Below, piece by piece: positions 19,401 through 27,799 of a stretch of DNA of 35,281 nt. The position numbers and the translations under genes were made by a program. A model generated the notes under the pieces. That model searched no databases. It was not told where the DNA came from and saw only the letters and a list, made by a program, of their open reading frames with translations. The DNA is from Stentor roeselii (taxonomy: Eukaryota > Ciliophora > Heterotrichea > Heterotrichida > Stentoridae), in NCBI GenBank assembly GCA_006503475.1, contig RSEH01000363.1, positions 1-35,281 on the forward strand. Reading direction: 5' to 3'. The first letter of the stretch is position 1. Every line of letters begins with the position of its first letter.

Positions 19401-19839
19401 CGGCTTTTTCATGTTTTTTCATCTCAGATAAGATAGAAACAAGGTTTAAATGAACAGCCGCTCGTTCAGGGAATGGAAATTTTGCGGTTAAAGATAAAGA
19501 ACAGGCTTTTTCTGAGTATTTCTTCGCCTGGATGACGTTGCCAAGATTTTTATAAGTGCAAGCGAGGTTATTATAAACAGAGCACTTGTCAGTCACAGGT
19601 ATTGTCGAAGACTCCTCAACGACCACCTTGACCTCCTGATAAATCCTCAGCGTTTTGTGAAGGTCAGGCAAAGCAAGAGAGTCTTTCAGGATTTTCGAGA
19701 TCAGAGATGAAATCAAGCCGCCCGGGGATGACTCCTGAATCTGCTCCACATATCTAATCAACTGAACCGCATCAGACCAGCGGTTCTTTTTTATGTAAGC
19801 CTCTGCTGTTGTCAGCACCTTTTGTTCGAAGCGTTCCAT
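16468..19839 (-). CDS. Large TPR and IQ-motif protein with internal 23-aa repeats
   Basis: 1123 aa, soluble. Residues about 1-230 are TPR-like helices (for example SVYNNLACTYKNLGNVIQA). A basic, Ser-rich linker follows. Near residue 376 there is an IQ motif (IQSCFRGFLCRKNL), a probable calmodulin-binding site. Several beta-rich stretches that resemble one another follow, interrupted at about 622-736 by five near-identical 23-residue repeats (GKRVEIKGKEIYLN). Then come a low-complexity Ser/Glu linker and a final beta-rich domain. No enzymatic motif is visible; a scaffold or cytoskeletal role is a guess. The start ATG lies 13 bp after the stop of the upstream beta-barrel gene, so its promoter must overlap that gene or the two share a transcript. 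It converges with the channel gene with a 175-bp gap. Confidence 0.8.
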   Translation of the reverse strand: MERFEQKVLTTAEAYIKKNRWSDAVQLIRYVEQIQESSPGGLISSLISKILKDSLALPDLHKTLRIYQEVKVVVEESSTIPVTDKCSVYNNLACTYKNLGNVIQAKKYSEKACSLSLTAKFPFPERAAVHLNLVSILSEMKKHEKAAAEAFKIVEGFSRFSSLSENLQKLFANACFHYATQKVHLKDLHEACKFFKKTVSLLEKLPEMQEMLKEAQQAFLSIQNEVYQKPRPVSANFKQKGANRIERPKREDSSRASSRKSSHYLRPGSGAKLVSNEMLHYKKEIERIIARPPLYEKKVQLKIASQSGIRVLPTRSEPDRSFVTPSSQFSVLHNESGTGMSRTDNVSQTDQFLSFEEVSPVKKESFVEVFDEANIIFIQSCFRGFLCRKNLRLKKSPLKNKYFSYHSPCHVLLSAWKQINSQYLFVLVYQISAIQTLEIFNIQLKSLVFRTVLNDYQVKNLEAFLNTLEFDSNHKLRLPETEKPKDPCFKHVQRSLRKVGEEDLILDCFSNERNEVLIKGKSVKSQKEFSVKVQKGFSSKKDIEEKIVPKLKIKEEVLVLSESLESLPLLLYEGEKISNGTEISVKVYLKGKAFGIFVKDVNDGSMFDSEYLPLRTSRSFAEDVGKRVEIKGKEIYLNKEQCLEEDVGKRVEIKGKEIYLNKEQCLEEDVGKRVEIKGKEIYLNEEQCLEEDVGKRVEIKGKEIYLNEEQCLEEDLGKRVEIKGKEIYLNEEQCLQEIEKNSDMNFDEKSHQSEKKESQEESPETVMKVEDSTQKSKFPESLEKTTEKILTPRKTQSSSSKISSKNDSESSMQETNLDLNPVKSFESSSESQVSTSPLTLALKIPIDPSSSKSSLSLENEKDFPSLPTSNPEEELRLDFQTTFEINKNPFDLNCKVFKTFLKIEAKNASESFTVFLKSLILEGYPEDCPLKRILMQNVFPRLYFKDHEKGKLLTCSQKFLIDSPSDLSRADPVFEFVKNISGQEVKVKIFRKKKYFLVANDKNCQVFWIPFKIQKDFQDESMFFEFVEKNIDFIESKKFGIFEIDGKKVFSLFNQEISDKEFAVLIKKEEAVCFVEACRPDHEFCCSLFLQGEMYDEIGVLFIARSLKVMKVREDYSLISELV
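17632..17976 (-). repeat. Five 69-bp coding tandem repeats
   Basis: Five units of 69 bp start at 17632, 17701, 17770, 17839 and 17908. They encode five copies of a 23-residue unit with core GKRVEIKGKEIYLN. The units are almost identical. In translation order the first two copies have NKEQ and the last three NEEQ; the last copy also has EDLGK instead of EDVGK. A unit length divisible by three keeps the gene open. Confidence 0.95.
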
Positions 19840-19852
19840 TTAAATATTAGAA

Positions 19853-20644
19853 TCAAAAAGCGGAACAGATGAAGAACAAACGTGGATTTTTTCCTAGTGA
19901 TAGAGAAACTTGAAGACCTGCCGAAAGACTTGTTGAAAGACTTGGTGAAAGTCCTGATGACGGCGAGTAAGTCAACTTGGCCTCGGTATCGAGGGAGAAG
20001 GAATAACGCGCTCCTATTGTCCAGTTAGGCTTTGGATGGCTTGAGAGCTTCAGGCAGAATGAAGAGTTTTGAAAGTCTTTCAGAAGATATAAACGGGTCT
20101 CTGAAGGACTTTCTCGATGAAATATTTGGGTCTTGAAGTACTCGCCGTTGTGACTCGCTATTAACTTTGATAGACTCATTAAAGGCCTTGAGTCTCGATC
20201 TTCGCTCATGTCTAGGTTCAACGAACACCCTAGAAGAAGGGACTCGAAGTGCTTCAGTAGCTTGAGTTTCAAGATTTTACTTGAAGTCACTGAAAACATC
20301 AACTTTTGGAAACTGTCTTTGTACTTTGAATGAAGCTTTAGTGTTGAACCTTTTCCTGAAAGTTTTAAAGAAGTGTTGGGAAATGATGATTGTGGAGTGG
20401 AAATTGAAATTTTGGTCTTTGAAGGAGTTGAGATTCTTAAAGATAAACGCAAGTCTTGGCTTTCCATTCGAAGAAATTTTTGGAGATCTAGATGCATGTG
20501 CGGTTTATGAAGAAGAAATAACTTGAAGTTCAAACCTGGAGACAGGAAGGTTAAATCGGCTTCGCTTGTGAGATAAGATGTTAGAGCTGATTAGAAGGTA
20601 CCTTCGGCTTGGGAAAAGATCTCTTTTGTCTTTTCAATTGACAT
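19853..20644 (-). CDS. Putative mitochondrial beta-barrel protein (VDAC/porin- or Tom40-like)
   Basis: 258 aa from two exons. Exon 1 (20644-20602) encodes the start MSIEKTKEIFSQAEA, then a 15-nt intron (20601-20587) is removed and exon 2 runs to TGA at 19853. Without splicing the frame hits a TAA inside the intron and no ATG precedes the conserved part, so the intron decides the start. The sequence alternates polar and hydrophobic residues in short strands, most clearly near the end (GARYSFSLDTEAKLTYS, then SLSTSLSAGLQVSLSLG), as in the last strands of eukaryotic porins. There is no signal peptide or membrane helix. VDAC or Tom40 are the likely candidates, but the sequence is divergent. The next gene starts 13 bp downstream. 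Confidence 0.6.
20587..20601 (-). other. 15-nt intron of the beta-barrel gene
   Basis: On the coding strand it reads GTACCTTCTAATCAG. It has GT...AG ends and a CTAAT word near the 3' end. It contains an in-frame TAA. Its removal joins an ATG-initiated 43-nt exon to the long downstream frame. Confidence 0.85.
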
Positions 20645-21585
20645 TTTTAAGGCAGTGATCTGGGACTTTTGAGAGGGTGTTATGAAAATTGTTAGGGTGA
20701 AGGACTTGGATTTTATTTGGGGTTTTTATTGAAGTAGGGGATTTTGATTAGGGGTTTTTTTTTAGATAGGGATATTTAAGACTTGGTTTAGGAAAATTTT
20801 GGAAGTCGATTAGGGGATTGGTCTTTGATGAGTGTTGGGTGGGATATGAAAGGAATTTCCTCATATCTCTACTTAACACCAAACCAATCTCTTCACCATC
20901 ACCTTTTAACAAAATATTCCTTCAGCTAAAATAAATCCCTCAATACTCGAGCATCTCCACTGAAACAATCCTCCTTCAACTCTCCCCCTTCTCTTCCAAG
21001 AGTAACCCGTTAATCTTATAAAATAAATCAGGGAAAAACCACTTTGAAATCACTAGATCAGCTAGAGATACTTGAATCATCATTCCATATTTACCACTAA
21101 TTAAATTTTCCTAAGCTTATCTTAAAGAGGACATACAAAAGAGCATCTTCTATAAATTCCAAGTCCTTAACCTCAATCTTAAAACTTTCTATATTTCCCC
21201 TGCAAAGGCGAAGGAATACTTATTCTTATAATTGCCTGTAACATCTTGAATCTCTTCTTCATGATCTACTGAATCGCCTGAAAATTCAGCAACTTCATAT
21301 AAGATTTTTTCCACCTAATAGCGAGTATCTCTAAACTCAATAGTTTTTAAGTTTCAGTCTCTTGATTTCACTGAGGAAATTTTATGTTTCGCATAACGAA
21401 TATTACCCAAATATAAAAAGAACTAGAAAATCTTATCTTCAAAAGAAAACTTGAAATAGCAAAGATTAATTTAATTTACAAAGCCTTGCTCGCAAATCAT
21501 TTATCAAGTAAAATAACAGATAATATATAAATTTACAACAAGGATAATAGCTTTTATCATAAACTACTAATATATCTAATTTATC
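20645..21585. other. Intergenic region with G+T-rich 5' flank of the beta-barrel gene
   Basis: The 200 bp next to 20644 are strikingly G+T-rich on the plus strand (A+C-rich on the coding strand), with words such as GATTAGGGG at several places and a T9 run. The composition switches near 20860 to C+A+T-rich. From 20900 to 21585 no coding frame, RNA gene or clear repeat was recognised. The first part presumably holds the promoter of the gene ending at 19853. Confidence 0.45.
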
Positions 21586-22080
21586 TCAAAAGCCAGATAA
21601 ATTATCACTGCACCTGAACCTTTTCCAAATAAAACTAGTAAAATTTCTGCAATTGCTGGTAACTAAGTTAAAAGGCTGATTCCATTCATTAAAAACCTTC
21701 CAAAGCTCTCTCACAACATCTGCTTTAACATCTTGATACTTAAGTAATTCAACTTTTTCAATCAAATAAATTCCTTCAAACGTTGAAAAGATAGCCTGTG
21801 ACTTGTTTGCAAAGAATTCTAAATGCTTGAACCCATCTTCAGTGAAATGACTGAGAATCGTTCCCTTTTCGTAGTCATTTTCAATATCAATGACTAGAAA
21901 ATAGTGAGCAGCTCCAATGAAATGCATGATCCAACCAACAGGAATCTGGCAAAGGGAAAGACGAGTTATCCTCCAGTTAAGTTTATCTTCGATTCCTTCA
22001 ACTGAGGATTGTAGGTCTATTTTGCTGAATGCTTTTTTCAACAATGAAGGGTTGTTTTGGATAGAAGCAGAAAGTCCCAT
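21586..22080 (-). CDS. Small papain-like-fold protein (LRAT/NlpC/PPPDE type)
   Basis: 164 aa. It starts with MGLSAS, a possible N-myristoylation signal. A His in GAAHYFLVI (His59) is followed about 85 residues later by a Cys in TSNCRNFTSF (Cys144). The His-first, Cys-later order with an NC(R/H)xF-type motif is what permuted NlpC/P60-related proteins (LRAT, PPPDE) show, where the pair forms a thiol active site. The hydrolase or acyltransferase role is therefore plausible, not shown. Single exon ending at TGA. It lies 96 bp downstream of the kelch gene on the same strand. Confidence 0.6.
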   Translation of the reverse strand: MGLSASIQNNPSLLKKAFSKIDLQSSVEGIEDKLNWRITRLSLCQIPVGWIMHFIGAAHYFLVIDIENDYEKGTILSHFTEDGFKHLEFFANKSQAIFSTFEGIYLIEKVELLKYQDVKADVVRELWKVFNEWNQPFNLVTSNCRNFTSFIWKRFRCSDNLSGF

Positions 22081-22176
22081 TTTTATCTCAATCCAGTATC
22101 TTAAACTTGAAAGTTCGATTCTATATACATCAATGTGTATAAAGCATCATAGACTTTCTAATAAAACTTTAAGATT

Positions 22177-25100
22177 TCAGATTATTAATGATATATGAGT
22201 CTGATTAGATTGGAAGTCAGGCATCGTTTCAACTCCACAGCGTTTACCAAAAAATACCTTAAAACTCTCAGCATCCAATTGACTTCCGAAGTAATCAATC
22301 CTCGTTTTCATTTTTACCACTCGATCCCTAATATTCTTTTTATCTTCAATTTTTTTATTAACAGCTTCAGTAACTTTCATCATCACAGCGAAAACTCCCA
22401 TCAACCCGAAAACAGATCCAAGAAGTGCTCCTATAAAATTGAACCAACTTTGATTAATGAGTCGATTAGTGATCATTGCAGTTTCGCTTTCCTCAATCAA
22501 AACCTCAACTTTCAAATGATGATTCAAATACAACCTGTTTAAAACTTACGAGTCTTTATCAGCTTCTGAGCCTTTTTGAGGTTCTTGCCGTAACAAAATA
22601 TGAAAACCAGTTTCTTTTTCAGGCCATTTTTCACTTTCACTTTTGAAAACCTGCTTATTTTTACAGACGGGGTGAATTTAAAGTAAAACTTCGAAGACTC
22701 TGACCCCTTGAACAGCAAATTTTCATTGCTGGTCGGAAAGCCGATGAAAAATCCGCTGATCTGATCAGGGATCGAGGAAGATGCGCTGATATTGACACTG
22801 ACACCATTTGAGTAACTTTTCTGTTCTTCTAAAAACAATGAAATTCCAGCATTTTTATTTTTAAGCGAAGCTTGCATGAAGTTCACTTTGATGAAGCAGT
22901 TGTCAGTTTTAGAAAAGCAGTCAATTTTCGAGGAATCATATAAAAGTCCTTCAGTTATCAACTTGATACTTGCCTCGCATTGTTTTTCTAAGGTGCAAGT
23001 CCCTCCATACGAGTATAAAGTGAATTCAACACTCAAAGTCCTCGCTTTCACTGAAGTTTCAATTGAAGTCAAAGGGATCAAAGCCTGCATTTCTGTGATA
23101 TTATCTAAAAAGAAGTTCAGTAGTCCACCAACGACCATAACAATCGAAACCCCCAAGAAAAAAACACTAAAAAGTCCTCCAAAGCTAGTTTTTCTATGAA
23201 TAACAGGCTCACCAATGACAGTTTCATGATCCGCAGCAAACAAATCAATTTTCCTTAAAAAATTCCAAACCATTCCCACTCTGACCGTGAAAAAAAAGCC
23301 CAAAAGCACAACTCCAAAAATGGTCCAAAGGTCTTCTAAAATCTGTGCAATTTTCTGTGTTTTATACTTATACGACGAAGGTTGATACGAACTATTCAAT
23401 GGAAGACTCGAAAACTTTCGAGGGGTAATAGTGCCGACAGGACAAGAGTACCCAGACTGGCATTGGAGGCACTTTGACGACCCTTCTTTATTCGTGAAGT
23501 ACCCTGCTGGGCAAGGCAAGCACTGATCCTCACTAGTTGAAGCGAGGCGATCGTTAAAAGTCCCAATAGGGCACTTCACACAAGACCCACTTTTAAAATA
23601 AGTCCCTGTCTGGCAAGGCTGGCAGTTGTCTTGATGTGTTCCAGGACTACACCCTAACTGAAACTCATCATTTTCCTCAAAGTCGATTTTTAAGAACTGA
23701 TTAGTGAGTTTTCCTAAAGACTTGTAAACATCATTCGAACCCCCTCCTCCGAAGACGTATATTGATTTGTTGAAATGAACTGCAGAGTGACCGAAATATG
23801 GAAACTTCTGAGATGTGTTGAAAGGTTTCAATGATTTTTTCTGAAAGTCGAAGATAAATATCGTGTTGAGCATCATCCAAGTGAAGACAGTTCCTCCAAG
23901 TCTGATGCCGAATCCGTTGTTTCGGATAAGCGACGTTTCTGACCCGACCAGTCCGCTTCTTAAGATATCGCTGAATTCAAAGAAACTGATATCATTTGTG
24001 CTGTTCTTAAATATCTTGATTTCGATCAGGTAAAGGTTAGGAGCTCCTCCCATATTCAACCCTCCAGCAATCACAAGTTTATGAAAATCCGAAAAATCTT
24101 CCACCCAGCAATGAGAGTCAATAATTCCTGTTTCAGTGATTTTCTCAGGAAAAAGTGAAAATTCATTAGTTAAAAAACTGTAAACCCAAATTTCACTCAA
24201 GCCTTCATCATTCCTTCCTCCAACAATAAAAAGTTCATTATTGAAATAAGCCATGCAAGTTTCACTTCTACCTGAAGGGGCTTCTCCCTGATAAAACACT
24301 TTACTCCACTTTTCAGTAGATTGTTTAAAGTAATACAAATCGTTTAAATACCCGCTAGGGCCGAATCCTCCAAAGACAACGAGAACATCTCCAGAAATCA
24401 TGACATGTCCGAAGTTTTTCCTTGGACTTGGGGTGTCCCCAGCGGGTTTGACGAGAGACCAGACTTGAAACTGGAAGCTGAAGGTCCAAAGGTCATTGAA
24501 AAAGACTTCAGTGACAGAATTGGTCCCGTCTGACCCTGCGAAAATGAACATGTCTTGACCGACTGTAAAACTGCAGTGGTTCGTTCTAGGTGATGGCGAT
24601 GGCCAGTCGTTTGAAAGGTACTCTGGACTTGGCGGAGTCCTGCTCAGGTCAATGAAAATCACGGAGTTCATTATTTTTTCTAAGTTTCGCCCGAAGAGCA
24701 TAAAAAGTTTACTTCCGATTAAGACTGAAGCAGATATGTGCACTGTGAATGAGTTGTGGGAAGTTACAAAACTCCAGGTTTTTGAGATAAAGTTGTATTT
24801 GAAGATCGTGTCGAATAGCAATGAGTACTCTTGCATCGCACCGTATACGATGAAAAGATCGTCGTTTATTAAACATGCACAGTGATATGATTTCGGGCCT
24901 GCGGGGATTCCTGAGGTTTGAATAACTTCCCAGAAATATTCATGTAAATCATATCTGAATAACTCACTGCCAGTTTCTGATCGATTTTCAAGAGTATAGC
25001 TTGAATAGCCGTAAAGGTATAAAGAATCGTTGTAGAAAGTTAGACTTGGTCCTCTTCTTGATAATGGAACTTTTCCAGCATTTGGAAGTTTTCGACTGAA

Positions 25101-25619
25101 AAGAGTGTTCACGTCAATCCTAAATAAAAAATACAAAAATAAGTCATTGTTATACTCTCGTGAAGTCATCCCTCCGAAGATTGACAAGTATTGAGTATCA
25201 TTGAAAGTAAATGAAGTGCATCCGTGATTTAAAATATCTGAAACAGGGTCTCCTTGCAATTCTGACTTAGACCAGGAAAAATCGTCAAGTCTCAATAACA
25301 AGACCTCTGCCCAGGTACCAAATGTAATGATTTTTCGATCTTCTCTTAAAAATAAACAACTGTAGATGAAGTAACTCGGCTTGAATTCTGAAGAAATCTT
25401 TGGAGTGGTCCAGGTTAAAGTTTTTAAGCTGAACAAATGAACATCTGGAGTTACAAGGTCGTTTTTGCTGATCTGTCCTCCGATCGTCACTATTGAATCA
25501 GTGAGTGAGTCATAAACCCCAGCAGCTCCTATTCTGCCTAAAGGAGGAGTTCCTGTTGAAGGAATGGAATTGATAATAATACCAGATATTCGAGTTATCA
25601 AAAAGAAATAAGTCAGCAT
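22177..25619 (-). CDS. Kelch-repeat, Cys-rich, three-TM surface protein (three exons)
   Basis: 1137 aa after removing two introns. Exon 1 is 25619-22665, exon 2 is 22650-22550 and exon 3 is 22534-22177. Residues 1-18 look like a signal peptide. About 20-590 contain repeated kelch blades (GG doublets with downstream Tyr/Trp, e.g. LVVFGGFGPSGYLNDLYYF). A Cys-rich stretch with CxxC spacing (about 655-726) resembles GCC2/GCC3- or TNFR-like modules. Membrane helices lie near 762-787 and 808-835, an outside beta-rich domain follows, and a third helix (FIGALLGSVFGLMGVFAVMM) lies near 1050-1072. Without splicing, the protein would end at KTRKF and lose that helix. With splicing, exon 2 reads VFKSESEKWPEKETGF and continues smoothly into exon 3. 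It is probably a cell-surface receptor or adhesion protein; its ligand is unknown. Confidence 0.85.
22535..22549 (-). other. 15-nt intron of the kelch gene
   Basis: On the coding strand it reads GTAAGTTTTAAACAG. In the exon-2 frame, splicing joins GACTC to GTTG and gives DSLYLNHH. Unspliced, that frame stops at the TAA formed at the donor site. Confidence 0.85.
22651..22664 (-). other. Unusually short (14-nt) intron of the kelch gene
   Basis: On the coding strand it reads GTAAAAATAAGCAG, 14 bases with GT...AG ends. Removing it changes the frame so that TPS is followed by VFKSES, which is needed to reach exon 3. If the A run is one base short in the assembly, the intron would be a normal 15-mer; the spliced product is the same. 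Confidence 0.75.
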
Positions 25620-25780
25620 TTATTAATATAATTAAGATGAAGGCTTTTATCAAAACGAATGAAGCTACTTTGAAACAAGATAAATTATTTAACATGTGAA
25701 AATACATACATTTTCCATATTTCAATCAAAAATTAACTTTAAAAAAAATTACTATTTTCAATTCATCCCATAAAATCCAA

Positions 25781-27211
25781 TCAACTCCTAATAGTATTAA
25801 TCAAATATTCTTTAAACTCTTGCAAAGAAATATCCCCATTTTTATCCTCATCAACCTGCAACAAAAACTCTCTCCACTCCTTTTCACTGACATTAGTAAA
25901 GCAACTCTTAAGTTCATCAAGTGACAACTTTCCACACTTTTCAAAGTACTTAAAAACCATCTGAGCCTTCTGATCACTAAGCAGTTGATTCCAGCTCATA
26001 GTAGCAACCAAGAACTCATTATAATCAATGAACCCGCTTCGGTCCATGTCGCATTTTTCAAAGATTTCCTCAGCTTCTTCAGGAGTGAAAAGTTTTAAAG
26101 AGGTGCTGGTTTCAACAAGTTCCTGTTTGCTGAGCTTTCCATTCCCATCAGAGTCAAGAGCTCGAAACATTTTAGCGATGGGAGACTCTTCCTGGTGAGT
26201 AAGCATCTGACTGGCGATATAGACGAGTATTGAAGAGACGATTTTATTGGTTCTCTATTTTTGGATTACCTTGAAACTCCTAAGATTGTCACAGTAACTC
26301 GTCTGAATGCTCATCAGTGAGTTGTCTGCCTCAGTCTTCAGCCACGGGTGCTTCAAAGCCAGAAGTGCTGAAATCCTTTTATCCTTATTCGGGTTAAGCA
26401 TTTTTCTCAGCAGGTCGATGCAACTATCAGAAACTTTCGACCAGGCCTTCTTGTGAAAACTCAAAACTTCGTTTTGAATGCGGGCCAGGTACTTTTCGTC
26501 AGTGTCATATTTGAAAGGAAAAGACCCTGAAATCATCATGTAAAGAATCACCCCGGCACACCATATGTCGACTTTTTCGTTGAAGTCTCCTGATAGCACT
26601 TCGGGGGCGAGATAGTTGGCCTGATTGGAAATTACGGAACCGATTTTACCTGAAAAAGGACTGGATGTCATTCGGCGACTCACTCCGAAGTCGACGATTT
26701 TTAACTTGCTGTCTGGGGTTTCGTTGGTTAGGACAAGGTTTTCGAGTTTTAGGTCCAGGTGGACGATTTTGTTTGAATGAAGGTAGTTTAGACCTGATAA
26801 TAAGTCAAACATCAACTTTTTCGATTTTTCTTCGGTGAAGGTCTTTTTTCTCTTTAGTAAGTTGAATAAGTCCCCGCCTTGTAGATATTCGCAGATTATG
26901 TAGTAACATTTTGGAGATTCTATGATTTCGAAGAGCTTCATTATGTTTGGGTGGTCAAGACCTTTAAGAATCTCGATTTCGTTTAGGATTAGAGATAGTT
27001 GTTGGGATGGAACTTGAAGTTTTATCACTTCTTTCATCGCTTTTTCTAAACCGGTCTTTCGATCACGAACTCTTGAAACTGATCCGAATGATCCTCTGCC
27101 TAAAGACTGAAGAATTTCATAGGAATCTTGTACATTTCCTTTTTTATTCATCACGTACTCTGACTTTTTGATGAGTAGATTTTCTTGTTGACTACTTTGG
27201 CAACAACCCAT
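25781..27211 (-). CDS. Calcium-dependent protein kinase (CDPK), two exons
   Basis: 471 aa. Exon 1 (27211-26270) encodes MGCC, an N-myristoylation/palmitoylation-type start, and a Ser/Thr kinase domain. It has a GRGSFG loop (about 38-43), an AMKEV Lys, the catalytic loop HLDLKLENLVL near 150, DFG near 171 and an APE segment (LAPEVLSG). The catalytic loop reads HLD instead of HRD. A 15-nt intron (26269-26255) leads to exon 2 (26254-25781), where the junction reads LRSFK|RTNKI...VYIASQ, the typical CDPK autoinhibitory junction. Four EF-hand positions follow: EF1 at 348-359 (DSDGNGKLSKQE), EF2 at 383-394 (DMDRSGFIDYNE), a degenerate EF3 near 414-429 without a usable loop, and EF4 at 449-460 (DEDKNGDISLQE). 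It phosphorylates proteins in response to Ca2+, probably at membranes. It ends at TGA. Confidence 0.95.
26255..26269 (-). other. 15-nt intron of the CDPK gene
   Basis: On the coding strand it reads GTAATCCAAAAATAG and is located between SFK and RTNKI. Its terminal TAG would stop the kinase in frame if retained, leaving a kinase without junction and EF-hands. Removal keeps frame and restores the canonical CDPK order. Confidence 0.93.
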
Positions 27212-27799
27212 TATTAATCGTTAATTTGACGAATAAAAATGTAAAATTCTAAATGTTTAGATTTTTAATAATAATAATTTTATAACTATGCAAATGATGC
27301 TAAGGACCTATCATTGAATAAGGTACCATTAAAATTACAAGGAAAGTATTAGAATAGCTAATAATGTTGATAAAGAACTAATTTACGTATTATAAATCGA
27401 ATCAACTGCTAAACAACCTTGAAAAAAACCATAAAAATCCTCCAAAACATACAGATTTAATAAATTTCTTATATAAAATGACTGAAAAACCTTATTTAAC
27501 AAAGAAATGAAAATCTAAAAAAAAATTGGAATTTCACTAGAATTTGTATCATATTCTCAAATAAGACAGTCAACACGAATCTCCGATATTATATTAAGTC
27601 AATGATAAAGTCTCATAACCCAAAAATCCAAATTTAATCAAAAATTCCATGCTTCCAGAAAATTCTATATAACTATTATCTAATCCAAATCATCTAAGCA
27701 AATATTCCTAACTATTTCATGCTAAAGACAAAAAACTTTGAATCTTTCTATAAAAAATTCAAAGTCTTGTATTGAGTAAACTTAAAAATCCTAAGTTAC
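27212..27799. other. Intergenic region upstream of the CDPK gene
   Basis: AT-rich, with A/T runs. It should contain the CDPK promoter next to 27211 and the 3' flank of the lysozyme gene near 27800. No gene, RNA or repeat was recognised. Confidence 0.5.

Noticed and set aside
20690-20830. Telomere or internal telomere-like repeat
   Set aside because: GATTAGGGG-like words occur but with variable spacing and different neighbours, not a tandem array; genes continue on both sides.
22539-22560. Kelch protein ending at KTRKF
   Set aside because: This end arises only if the 14-nt and 15-nt introns are retained; splicing gives a smoother sequence and adds the third membrane helix.
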